64,000 bases of DNA from NCBI GenBank assembly GCA_026401055.1, contig JAPLNP010000236.1, positions 1 to 64,000 of the forward strand. The letters run 5' to 3'. This document shows positions 24,300-32,025 of this stretch, piece by piece. The notes below the pieces were generated by a model, which saw nothing but the letters and a program-made list of their open reading frames with translations, made no database searches and had not been told where the DNA came from. Source of the stretch: Planctomycetia bacterium. Lineage in GTDB: Bacteria > Planctomycetota > Planctomycetia > Pirellulales > Thermoguttaceae. How positions within the stretch are numbered: the stretch's first letter is position 1; each line of letters begins with the position of its first letter. The position numbers and the translations under genes are program-made.

Positions 24300-24701
24300 A
24301 TGATTCCCAAATTCAACGAAGACGGCTACTTGCCCCCGGGACTGCACCGCGCGAGCTTGGATGAAATCGCGCGAAGGTTCGGCCAACAATCCGAACTTCG
24401 ACGCGTCCAGATGGAATCGCTGCGGTGGCTCGTCGACGCGGCCGTGCGAGCGGGCGTCAGACGCGTCGTCGTCAACGGGAGTTTCGTTACCGATGTCGTG
24501 GAGCCTGATGACGTGGATTGCGTGCTGTTGATCGAGGCAGCCTTTCCGAAGGATACGGTTGCAGAGACAGAACTGCGCATCGGCTTCCCCTTCTTGGATG
24601 TTCAACTCGCGGACGCCGATACTTTTGACAAGCTGGTTGGCCGCTTCTTTGCGACAGATCGGTACTTGAATCCAAAGGGCATGATCGAGGTAATCCTATG
24701 A
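24300..24701 (+). CDS. Nucleotidyltransferase-like protein (DUF6932-like)
   Basis: 133 residues. It starts MIPKFNEDGYLPPGLHRASLDEIARRFG, then VVVNGSFVTDVVEPDDVDCVLLI. The latter is the G-S-x(9-12)-D-x-D signature of minimal nucleotidyltransferases, and a later Asp in LDVQLADADTFDK could complete the metal triad. Overall layout resembles the DUF6932 group (recalled, not searched). The stop overlaps the start of the 69-residue coiled-coil gene as ATGA, so the two are translationally coupled. By analogy with MNT-type antitoxins and AbiE-like toxins this may be half of a two-component module, but that is inference. Confidence 0.6.
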   Translation: MIPKFNEDGYLPPGLHRASLDEIARRFGQQSELRRVQMESLRWLVDAAVRAGVRRVVVNGSFVTDVVEPDDVDCVLLIEAAFPKDTVAETELRIGFPFLDVQLADADTFDKLVGRFFATDRYLNPKGMIEVIL

Positions 24702-24907
24702 ATCTCCAAAGTGTGCGTGAACTGGAGGTCACTCGAGAGAAGTTGCAGATGCTCGAGGACCAGTATGAGGCAACTCGAACGAAACCGAGCCCGGACGAAC
24801 ATGTGCGAGAGCTGGCGCTGCTCTCGCTCAAGAAGCTGATCAATCAACTCAAAGAAGAGATTGCCCGCTTCGAGGCGCATATGGTAAAGCCGGCCCAATC
24901 TGGGTAG
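24698..24907 (+). CDS. Small coiled-coil partner of the nucleotidyltransferase-like gene
   Basis: 69 residues, almost entirely helical: VRELEVTREKLQMLEDQYEAT, then LALLSLKKLINQLKEEIARFEAHM, with Leu heptads in both halves. It has no signal peptide and no metal motif. The start overlaps the preceding stop (ATGA), implying a fixed product ratio and probably a complex. Such a small partner could be an antitoxin, a scaffold or a regulator. I do not recognise the family beyond its recurring pairing with DUF6932-like genes, which is from memory. Confidence 0.55.
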   Translation: MNLQSVRELEVTREKLQMLEDQYEATRTKPSPDEHVRELALLSLKKLINQLKEEIARFEAHMVKPAQSG

Positions 24908-24938
24908 GTCCTGCCATGAATCAACGGAGGAGCGTGCA

Positions 24939-25343
24939 CTGTCGTTACCCAACCCCTACGAATCGCCCGAGGCACCGGCAACCGTGCCTTCTGATAATGA
25001 CCAGAAGGTCCACCCGACCAGGATACGGGCGGCACTGGCGGGTATGTGGCGAGGAGCGAAACTGGGCTTTTGGACGGTCTCGATCATCTTCTGGACGATT
25101 GGGCTGGTGATACTCCTGGTTGGAGCCTTGATTCCCGCATTCCGGAGCGAAGTGATCCCAGGGACCACGGCTGTCGAAATCGCGCTCAGTCTTGGCAAGA
25201 ACCTCTTCGTGTTGTTTGTAATGATTCCGCTGGGTGGAGTTCTGTACGGTTCTCTCCCCGGTGGTTTGATCATGGGGCTCGCCGCGGCGATCCGTTGGCG
25301 GCGCCCGACAGATTTCGAGAATCCCACGACACTGGTCTTATGA
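24939..25343 (+). CDS. Small membrane protein with NPYESP leader, coupled to gatB
   Basis: About 134 residues if read from CTG 24939, which lies six bases after GGAGGAG. The N-terminus would be SLPNPYESPEAP, a leader typical of small planctomycete membrane proteins, so CTG (or another non-ATG codon) is preferred over GTG 24984. Two hydrophobic hairpins follow: FWTVSIIFWTIGLVILLVGALI and LFVLFVMIPLGGVLYGSLPGG. Its TGA overlaps the ATG of gatB (ATGA at 25340-25343), so gatB translation is probably coupled to it. Function unknown; its effect on gatB expression may matter more than its own role. Confidence 0.6.
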   Translation: MSLPNPYESPEAPATVPSDNDQKVHPTRIRAALAGMWRGAKLGFWTVSIIFWTIGLVILLVGALIPAFRSEVIPGTTAVEIALSLGKNLFVLFVMIPLGGVLYGSLPGGLIMGLAAAIRWRRPTDFENPTTLVL

Positions 25344-26815
25344 GCAACGAACTTCCTTACACCATCGTCATCGGCCTGGAAGTCCACGTCCAACTGGCGA
25401 CCGAGAGCAAGATGTTCTGCGCTTGCGGCACGCTCTTCGGCGAGCCGCCGAACACCCAGACGTGCCCCGTGTGCATCGGCATGCCCGGCTCGCTGCCGGT
25501 GATGAATCGCCGGGCGTTCGAGCTGGCGCTGAAGACGGCCGTCGCGCTGGACTGCGAGATCCCCCGGTTCACCAAGTGGGACCGCAAGCAGTACTATTAT
25601 CCCGACCTGCCCAAGGGCTACCAGATCAGCCAGTTCGACCTGCCCTTGAGCCGCAACGGCTATCTGCCGATCAGCGATCCCAAGGGCGAGTTCGAGCCCA
25701 AGCGGGTCGGGATCATCCGGGCGCATCTGGAGGAGGACGCGGGCAAGAGCATGCACGACGAAGTGGCCGGCCGGGCGGACAGCCGCATCGATCTGAACCG
25801 GACCGGAACGCCGCTCTTGGAGATCGTCAGCGAGCCCGACATGCGCTCGCCCGGCGAGGCCAAAGCCTACCTGACCGAACTGAAGCTCCTGCTGAACTAC
25901 CTGGCCGTCTCCGACTGCAACATGCAGGAGGGCAGCCTCCGGGTGGACGCGAACGTCAATCTTCACATCGACACGCCCGAGGGCCCCCTCGCCACGCCGA
26001 TCGTCGAGGTGAAGAACATGAACAGCTTCCGCGCGGTCGAGCGGGCGCTGGCTTACGAAGCGCAGCGTCAGTACGAAGTCTGGCGGGAGACGGGCAACCG
26101 CCTCGGCGACGTGCCCAAGCAGACCCGGGGCTGGGACGAGGACGCCGAGATTACACGGCCACAGCGCTCGAAGGAAGAATCGAGCGACTACCGCTACTTC
26201 CCCGACCCCGACCTCGTGCCGGTCACCACGACCGACGAGCAGGTCCGGGAGATTCGCGCAGCGCTGGGCGAACTGCCCGCCGCGTTGCGGACGCGGCTCC
26301 AGCGCACCTACGAAATCACGCCCTACGACGCCGACGTGCTGGTGAATCAAGGCCGGGCGGTGGTGGATTATTACATCGAACTGGCCGACCGCTCGGGCGA
26401 CGGCAAGTTGGCGGCCAACTGGGTCCAGCAAGATGTCCTGCGGACGCTCAACGAACGGCAAATCACGATCGACGCCTTCGCCGTTTTCCCCCCCTCGCTG
26501 GCCGAGTTGCTGGGAAAGGTCCAGGCCGGACGGCTTACGACCAGCCGCGGTCGCGAGGTTCTGGCCGAAATGCTCGCCTCGGGCACGTCGGTCGAGGGGG
26601 CAATGAAGGCGATGGGCATCGAGGAGGTCGACCAGTCGGAACTCGAGGCCCTTTGCCGCGAACTGCTTGACGCCAACCCCAAGATTGTCCAGGATGTCAA
26701 AGAAGGTAGAATGAAAGCGGCGGCTTCTCTCATCGGCCAGGCGAAGAAGAAGAACCCGAACGTCAACCCGGGCCAGGTCCGGGACCTGTGCCTCCAACTG
26801 ATCGAGAAGATGTGA
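25340..26815 (+). CDS. gatB: Asp-tRNA(Asn)/Glu-tRNA(Gln) amidotransferase subunit B
   Basis: 491 residues. It starts MSNELPYTIVIGLEVHVQL with the family hallmark GLEVHVQL. Also present are CPVCIGMPGSLPV, the YYYPDLPKGYQISQFDLPL kinase-like region, HLEEDAGKS, and a C-terminal YqeY-like helical tail (MKAAASLIGQAKKKNPNVNPGQV). GatB activates the tRNA-bound Glu or Asp by phosphorylation and receives ammonia from GatA. It is separated from gatC-gatA by the accessory genes 23263-25343, but follows without a gap through an ATGA overlap. Its own stop overlaps the next gene. Confidence 0.97.
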   Translation: MSNELPYTIVIGLEVHVQLATESKMFCACGTLFGEPPNTQTCPVCIGMPGSLPVMNRRAFELALKTAVALDCEIPRFTKWDRKQYYYPDLPKGYQISQFDLPLSRNGYLPISDPKGEFEPKRVGIIRAHLEEDAGKSMHDEVAGRADSRIDLNRTGTPLLEIVSEPDMRSPGEAKAYLTELKLLLNYLAVSDCNMQEGSLRVDANVNLHIDTPEGPLATPIVEVKNMNSFRAVERALAYEAQRQYEVWRETGNRLGDVPKQTRGWDEDAEITRPQRSKEESSDYRYFPDPDLVPVTTTDEQVREIRAALGELPAALRTRLQRTYEITPYDADVLVNQGRAVVDYYIELADRSGDGKLAANWVQQDVLRTLNERQITIDAFAVFPPSLAELLGKVQAGRLTTSRGREVLAEMLASGTSVEGAMKAMGIEEVDQSELEALCRELLDANPKIVQDVKEGRMKAAASLIGQAKKKNPNVNPGQVRDLCLQLIEKM

Positions 26816-27597
26816 GCGTCATCACTCTGACGACCGATTTCGGCGCCGGCAGCCCTTACGTCGCGGCCATCAAGGGCGTGATCCTGTCGATCAATCCGGC
26901 GGCCACGCTGGTCGACATCACGCACGACGTTCCGTCGCACGACGTCCGCGAGGCCGCCCTGGTGCTGGACGACGTCGCCGAACGCTTCCCCGACGAGACG
27001 ATCCACGTCGTCGTGGTCGACCCGGGCGTCGGCACTGATCGGGCGATTCTTTACGCGAAGATCGGCCGGCAGCGTTACGTCGCGCCGGACAACGGGCTGT
27101 TGAGCCGTCTGACCGCGCGGACGCGGCCGTCGCGGACGATCCGCCTGGAGAACGCCAGGTACTGGCTCGATCCGGTCTCGGCGACGTTCCACGGCCGGGA
27201 CATCATGGCCCCGGTGGCCGCCCATCTGAGTCTGGGCGTCGATCCGGGCGAGTTCGGCCCGGAGCACCTCGCCCTGAGCACGCTCGATTGGCCGGTGCCG
27301 ATCCAGCGCCGCGACCGCGTCGAGGGCGTCGTTTTGAAGATCGACTCGTTCGGCAACCTGATCACCAACATCGCCGTCGACATGCTCGCGGGCCGGCCGA
27401 CCGACGAACGTGCCTGCATCGTCTGCAACATCTACGAAACCTGGGGCGTCTTCCGCACCTACTCCGACCGCCCTCGCGGGACGCTCATCGCCCTGATCGG
27501 GTCCCACGGCTGCGTCGAGATCGCCATCGTCGGCGAATCCGCCGCCGAGCGCCTCGGCATCCACATCGGCTCGCCGGTCGTCGTGGCGTGGGATTGA
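26812..27597 (+). CDS. S-adenosyl-L-methionine hydroxide adenosyltransferase family protein
   Basis: 261 residues from GTG 26812, which overlaps the gatB stop as GTGA. The family motifs are visible: ITLTTDFGAGSPYVAAIKG, ITHDVPSHDV, VVVVDPGVGT, YVAPDNGLLS, ATFHGRDIMAPVAAHLSLG and IDSFGNLITNI. Members cleave SAM to adenosine and methionine with water, or make fluorinated or chlorinated adenosine when specialised. This short form without halogenase-type insertions is most likely the hydroxide enzyme. Overlap with gatB indicates cotranscription, though no metabolic link is obvious. Confidence 0.93.
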   Translation: MSVITLTTDFGAGSPYVAAIKGVILSINPAATLVDITHDVPSHDVREAALVLDDVAERFPDETIHVVVVDPGVGTDRAILYAKIGRQRYVAPDNGLLSRLTARTRPSRTIRLENARYWLDPVSATFHGRDIMAPVAAHLSLGVDPGEFGPEHLALSTLDWPVPIQRRDRVEGVVLKIDSFGNLITNIAVDMLAGRPTDERACIVCNIYETWGVFRTYSDRPRGTLIALIGSHGCVEIAIVGESAAERLGIHIGSPVVVAWD

Positions 27598-27670
27598 GCG
27601 AGACGTCTGTAACGGTGTTGTTCATCCACCTCGTTCCCGAGCGAAAAGGAGGAGAGTATAGCGAATTGCC

Positions 27671-27832
27671 GTGCGCGAGAAGATGGTGGCCAACCTGAAA
27701 GTGATCGAGAAAGCCGCCGAGATGCAGCAGCGCATGGGAACGACGACGCCCGACACGTTACTACGAGCCAAGGCGGCTCGTCTGAAGGCGGAGGCCCAGT
27801 TGTTGCGCGAGAAGACCGGCGACGGGAAGTAA
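27671..27832 (+). CDS. Short helical ORF, possibly coding
   Basis: A 53-residue frame starts at GTG 27671: VREKMVANLKVIEKAAEMQQRMG, then TLLRAKAARLKAEAQLLREKTG. It would be strongly helical and basic, like small coiled-coil regulators. AAGGAGGAGAG at 27645-27655 is too far from this GTG (about 15 bases) but well placed for an ATT at 27665. Codon use looks like that of the neighbours. It could be a small protein of the same lineage or a chance frame. No stronger evidence is available. Confidence 0.35.
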   Translation: MREKMVANLKVIEKAAEMQQRMGTTTPDTLLRAKAARLKAEAQLLREKTGDGK

Positions 27833-27906
27833 GCGTCGTGAGACGCGGCCGGGCGGCGTGCCCCGAGCAGCGACGGGCGTGGTGGAATCGCCGCGGATTC
27901 TCGCAT

Positions 27907-27959
27907 TGTCGCCTTTCGCTCCGCGAAAGCAGCGTTCTTGCGCGGAGCGAAAGGCGACA
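27907..27959. repeat. MITE-like inverted-repeat element (copy 2, short form)
   Basis: Terminal arms TGTCGCCTTTCGCTCCGCG (27907-27925) and the exact complement ending at 27959 enclose a short core. It sits 50 bases upstream of the beta-helix protein start, inside its likely 5' leader. Confidence 0.9.
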
Positions 27960-28008
27960 CTTGTTTCCGCGCCGATCGTATCGCAAACCACAAAGGAGTT
28001 CCAACGAA

Positions 28009-29355
28009 ATGAGTTACTTCTCCCCTCGTCATGTCCGAAGACTGGCCACGGTGGCGGTCCTTCTCGGGATCATAACGCCGGCGGCAACGCTCGAACTTGC
28101 CAACGCGGCCGAGGAGATCGCGCCGGGCGTGGTCGGCGACGGCGTCCACGACGACACCGCCGGTTTGCAGGCCCTTCTGGACTCCGGCACGAGCGACGTC
28201 CACTTCCCCTCACCGCCGGTTCGGTTGTTGATCAGCAAGACGTTGAAGATTCATTCGGGCCAGACGCTCACCTTGGCACGCCACGCCGTGGTTCGTCTGA
28301 AGGAACACGCGGACCAGATCCTGATCGCCAACGCCGATCAGGACCGCGGCGACGAGAACATCACGCTCGTCGGCGGCGTCTGGGACATGGACAACGTGAA
28401 CCAGTCGATGGCCGAATACCAGAAGACCCACAACTGGAATCGCCCCTACGATCCCGCCTTCTATCTTGGCGTCCTGATGCGGTTTGACAAGGTCAAGAAC
28501 CTGTGCATCCGCGGGCTGACGCTGAGGGACCCCGTGACGTTCGGAATGCAGCTTGGAAACCTGCGGCAATTCACCATCGAAGACATCACGTTCGACTACA
28601 ACCTCCAGCGGACGAACATGGACGGCGTACACGTCCACGGAAACTCGCGATGGGGACGCATCGCCAACCTCAAAGGCACGACCAACGACGACCTGGTGGC
28701 GCTCAATGCCGACGATGCCGCCATGTTCGAGATGAGCCGCGGTCCGATCGAGGACGTGTCCGTCGACGGAGTCTTTTCCCAGAACGGCTACACGGCCGTG
28801 CGGCTCCTGTCGGCCGGGTCGCCCGTCCGGCGCGTAAGACTGGCGAACATTTTCGGCGACTATCGCTACAACGTTGTCTCGTTCACAAACCACCGGGTTC
28901 ATCCGGGCAGCGCGAGCACGTTCGAAGACATCTCGATCGACGGCGTGTTCTGCTCGAAGTCCGCCGAGGGGATGAAAGTCGACGTGAATTCGTCGGGGCC
29001 GGCCTGCATCTGGATTGACGGGCCGGCCGTGGTCAGCTCCCTTACGATCTCCGATTACCACCGGACCGAGAGCGTCTGGGCGGCCGAGAACATCCTGATT
29101 TCCCCCGGGGCAACGGTCGAGACGCTGCTGCTGAGCAACGTGTCGCTTGTCAATCGCACGCCCGGCGCGATCGACGTTCTGACGAATCAAGGCAAGATCG
29201 GATGCCTCGGCATGGCGAACGTTTGCGCAAGGGCCGAAGGGGGAACTCCGCGCGGCGCCGTCCTGCGCGGCGCCGGCGCCGTGAGGCAGCAAAGCCGGCA
29301 ACAGGTGCTCTCCGTCAACCTGGAGCCCGAGAAAGAAACGCCGATCGAGAAGTAG
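28009..29355 (+). CDS. Exported pectate-lyase-like right-handed beta-helix protein
   Basis: 448 residues. A signal-like leader (RRLATVAVLLGIITPAATLELANA) precedes GDGVHDDTAGLQALLDSG, the hallmark opening of GH28/pectate-lyase-type beta-helices. A series of repeated turns follows (ENITLVGGVWDMDN, NLCIRGLTLRDP, FTIEDITFDYN, GRIANLKGTTNDDLVALNADD, PIEDVSVDGVF). NTNDDLVALN-type Asp pairs resemble the GH28 catalytic Asp region, so a polysaccharide hydrolase or lyase is likely; substrate unknown. CAAAGGAGTT precedes ATG 28009. An inverted-repeat element lies in its leader. Stands alone. Confidence 0.8.
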   Translation: MSYFSPRHVRRLATVAVLLGIITPAATLELANAAEEIAPGVVGDGVHDDTAGLQALLDSGTSDVHFPSPPVRLLISKTLKIHSGQTLTLARHAVVRLKEHADQILIANADQDRGDENITLVGGVWDMDNVNQSMAEYQKTHNWNRPYDPAFYLGVLMRFDKVKNLCIRGLTLRDPVTFGMQLGNLRQFTIEDITFDYNLQRTNMDGVHVHGNSRWGRIANLKGTTNDDLVALNADDAAMFEMSRGPIEDVSVDGVFSQNGYTAVRLLSAGSPVRRVRLANIFGDYRYNVVSFTNHRVHPGSASTFEDISIDGVFCSKSAEGMKVDVNSSGPACIWIDGPAVVSSLTISDYHRTESVWAAENILISPGATVETLLLSNVSLVNRTPGAIDVLTNQGKIGCLGMANVCARAEGGTPRGAVLRGAGAVRQQSRQQVLSVNLEPEKETPIEK

Positions 29356-29449
29356 CCTGCCTTCTCGTTGCCCTTCGCGGGCCGAGAAGGGGTAAGCGAT
29401 CACGGGACGCGGCGAGGAAGGGGACGGTTCCCCTTTCCGGGACCATCTC

Positions 29450-30304
29450 TCACTCCGTCTTGCCGTTGCGGAGGCAGCGGTCGAGGAACTTCTTGCCCGC
29501 CTCGATGGCCGAGCGGTCAACGAAGCAACCGAGGTGGCCCACGTTCTCGATGGCGAACACCTCGGCGTGGCCGCCCAGCTTGTTGAGATCCTCGGCCATC
29601 GTGTTGGGTTGCTCGATGGGCACGAGGGAGTCTTCTTTGCCGTGGTAGAAGAAGATCGGCGGGTCGTCGGCCGAGAGGAATTGCGCCGGAGAGGCGTCGC
29701 GGTACGGTTCGGGGTTGTTGCGCCGGGTGTCGCCGAGCCAGAAGACCAGATAGGGATTGTCGGGCGGCATCGGGCGGAAATCGCACGGCGCGCCGCCGGC
29801 CACGACCGCCGCCAGACCCGGCGTCGTCACGCCCAACAACGCCGCCAGGTGCCCGCCGGACGAATAGCCCCAAGCGGCCAACCGCGTCGGGTCGATGTGG
29901 TACTCGGCCGCGTGCTGGCGCATCCAGCGCAAAGCGTCACGGCAGTCCTCCAGTTGCGCCGGAAACTGGTGCTTCGGCGCCAGGCGGTAATTGATCGCGA
30001 CAACCGCGTAACCGTGGCCGGCCAGAAACCGGGCGATGAAGTCCAACTGGCTCTTGTTGCCCGCCGTCCACGCCCCGCCGTGAACCAGCAACACCGCCGC
30101 ATGAGCCCCCGCGCCCGCCGGCTCGTACACGTCCGCCAGAAGCTGCTCGCCCTCGTGCTGCTGGTAGACCACGTCGCGGATCGTCTCGTACGTCGTCTCG
30201 GCCGGCGCGGGACCGGGCAGGACAACCGACAGGAGGAGCATCGCGACGAAAGCCGAGAACATCGTCCGGTCGCGACCGGCAGTCCGGAGTTGAAGGTAAC
30301 GCAT
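29450..30304 (-). CDS. Secreted alpha/beta hydrolase (carboxylesterase type)
   Basis: 284 residues. A signal peptide precedes the hydrolase domain. The oxyanion motif HGGAW is near residue 75. The nucleophile is in GYSSGGHLAAL, the acid is likely in FYHGKEDSLVPIEQ, and the catalytic His is in ENVGHLG. This is the architecture of the esterase/lipase or acetyl-xylan-esterase group. Start 30304 is the furthest ATG; ATG 30262 (MFSAFVAMLLLSVVLPG) begins nearer the signal peptide and may be the real one. Its 3' end faces the beta-helix gene across a short region with a GGGGACGGTTCCCC palindrome (29420-29433). It may deacetylate plant or algal polysaccharides, as inferred from the neighbourhood. Confidence 0.85.
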   Translation of the reverse strand: MRYLQLRTAGRDRTMFSAFVAMLLLSVVLPGPAPAETTYETIRDVVYQQHEGEQLLADVYEPAGAGAHAAVLLVHGGAWTAGNKSQLDFIARFLAGHGYAVVAINYRLAPKHQFPAQLEDCRDALRWMRQHAAEYHIDPTRLAAWGYSSGGHLAALLGVTTPGLAAVVAGGAPCDFRPMPPDNPYLVFWLGDTRRNNPEPYRDASPAQFLSADDPPIFFYHGKEDSLVPIEQPNTMAEDLNKLGGHAEVFAIENVGHLGCFVDRSAIEAGKKFLDRCLRNGKTE

Positions 30305-30387
30305 CGCCTCTACTCGTGCCTATACTCGTGGTCGAGGTCCTGGAAATGCCGGGGCCGAGGGCCTACAATGAATACGGGGACATCACA

Positions 30388-30487
30388 CTCCCCCTCCGGG
30401 AGAGGGGCTTTCAGGATATTTAGATAACCCTCACCCTGCCCACTCCCGCAGGGAGAGGAGACGGGGCGGACCCTCTCCCAGAGGGGG
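30388..30487. repeat. Palindromic CTCTCCC/GGGAGAGG repeat (copy 1)
   Basis: CTCCCCCTCCGGGAGAGGGG at 30388-30407 is followed by CCCTCACCCTGCCC, CCGCAGGGAGAGG and CCCTCTCCCAGAGGGGG, an alternation of complementary words. It occupies most of the first third of the 377-base gap upstream of ribBA (30305-30681). A second copy lies at 43984-44083. No FMN riboswitch was recognised in the rest of the gap. Confidence 0.8.
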
Positions 30488-30681
30488 TCGTGGTTACCGG
30501 ATCCCGCCAGACTCCAAGTATACAGGACTCCAAGTGTAACTGTAAGCAGACCACCGCGGCTGGGCAAGCGTTCGTGGCCCCCCGGTTCGGGTGTTCCCTC
30601 GGGGACGGCGGAGCCCGCGCCCCTTGTTGTATTTCGGTTGCGGACGTCCGGTGTTGGACGCCTTTTTCGGGAGAATCATTC

Positions 30682-31887
30682 GTGTCAGACAGGCTTTCCA
30701 CCGTCGACGAGGCCATCGACGCCATCGCCCAGGGGCAAATCGTCATCATGATGGATGATGAGGACCGGGAGAACGAGGGCGATTTCGTTTGCGCCGCCGA
30801 AACGGTGACCCCCGAAATCGTCAACTTCATGATCACGCACGGCCGCGGCCAACTCTGCATGCCCGTGCTGCCGGAAGTCTGCCAGCGGCTCGATCTGCGG
30901 CCGATGGTCGAGGACAACACCTGCCCCTTGGGCACCGGCTTTACGGTGCCGATCGACCACCGCAACTGTCGCACGGGCATCACCGCGCCGGAGCGGGCAA
31001 TGACGATCCTGGCGGCGGTCGATCCCGAGAGCAAGCCGGGCGACTTCGTCCGGCCCGGCCACCTCTTTCCGCTCGTGGCCAAGGAAGGCGGCGTGCTGCG
31101 ACGGGCGGGCCACACCGAGGGCACGGTCGACCTGACGCGGCTGGCGGGCCTGCAGCCGGCCGGCGTGCTCTGCGAAATCCTGGGCGCCGGCGGCGATCGG
31201 GCCTCGCGCGAGGAACTCTTCGCTCTGGCCGAGCGGTTTGACCTTCGCATCATCACGATCGAGCAGTTGATCCGTTACCGCCGCCGGAGCGAGAAGCTCG
31301 TTTACCGGATGGCCGAGGCCGATCTGCCCACCAAGGTCGGCACCGGTCGCATCTACGCCTACGGCGTCCGCTACGAGACGCAGCAGCCGGTGGCAGTCGT
31401 CTGGGGCGATCCGACCAAAGTGGCCGCCCCGCTGGTTCGGCTCCACTCGTCCTGTTTCACCGGCGATTTGCTCGCTTCGTTGCGGTGCGATTGCGGCGAC
31501 CAACTGCGGATGGCGATGGAGATGATGGGCGACGAGGGCGCCGGCGTGTTGGTCTATTTGCCCCAGGAGGGCCGCGGCATCGGACTGGTCGAGAAGATCA
31601 AGGCCTACGCCCTGCAAGACGAGGGTCTCGACACGGTCGAGGCGAACATCGCCCTGGGCCACCAGTCCGACCTGCGCGACTACGGCGTCGGCATCCAGAT
31701 CCTCAAGGACCTCGGGCTGTCGAGAATCCGACTGTTGACGAACAACCCCAAAAAGACCGACGCCTTCATCTACGGCGGCTTCGACCTCGAGGTCGTCGAC
31801 CAGGTCCCCATCGTCGGCCCGGTCAACGAGCACAACCAGCGCTATCTCGAAACGAAGCGCGACAAGATGGGCCACAAGCTGCCGTGA
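30682..31887 (+). CDS. ribBA: Bifunctional 3,4-dihydroxy-2-butanone-4-phosphate synthase / GTP cyclohydrolase II
   Basis: 401 residues. The first half is RibB: MMDDEDRENEGD (metal-binding acidic loop), HGRGQLCMP and RRAGHTEGTVDL. The second half is RibA: LHSSCFTGDLLASLRCDCGDQ with the three zinc cysteines, YLPQEGRGIGL and LLTNNPKKTDAF. Together they make the two entry precursors of riboflavin from ribulose 5-phosphate and GTP. GTG 30682 follows GGGAGAA by eight bases. It stands alone in the window, with no other rib gene nearby. It is preceded by the CTCTCCC repeat block. Confidence 0.97.
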   Translation: MSDRLSTVDEAIDAIAQGQIVIMMDDEDRENEGDFVCAAETVTPEIVNFMITHGRGQLCMPVLPEVCQRLDLRPMVEDNTCPLGTGFTVPIDHRNCRTGITAPERAMTILAAVDPESKPGDFVRPGHLFPLVAKEGGVLRRAGHTEGTVDLTRLAGLQPAGVLCEILGAGGDRASREELFALAERFDLRIITIEQLIRYRRRSEKLVYRMAEADLPTKVGTGRIYAYGVRYETQQPVAVVWGDPTKVAAPLVRLHSSCFTGDLLASLRCDCGDQLRMAMEMMGDEGAGVLVYLPQEGRGIGLVEKIKAYALQDEGLDTVEANIALGHQSDLRDYGVGIQILKDLGLSRIRLLTNNPKKTDAFIYGGFDLEVVDQVPIVGPVNEHNQRYLETKRDKMGHKLP

Positions 31888-31938
31888 GGAAGCTGCACAG
31901 AGACCGTTACCGGCAACCGACCACTTGCCGTCCACCGC

Positions 31939-31967
31939 TTGCCCCCGCTTTTCGTGGCCGTTATACT
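31939..31967 (+). promoter_or_regulatory. Likely dprA promoter
   Basis: TTGCCC (31939-31944) and TATACT (31962-31967) are spaced by 17 bases, about 58 bases upstream of the chosen dprA start. Confidence 0.45.
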
Positions 31968-32025
31968 ACCCTCTGGACCGACGCCAAGTGCCATGCGTCT
32001 TCTCGACTTCACCTCGGGCGGCACG

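Noticed and set aside
24956-26797. A 613-codon minus-strand frame opposite gatB
   Set aside because: gatB has intact family motifs on the plus strand; the minus frame has none.
30305-30681. An FMN riboswitch ahead of ribBA
   Set aside because: The conserved AGGGGC... core words and the fold were not found. The first part of the leader is a palindromic repeat.
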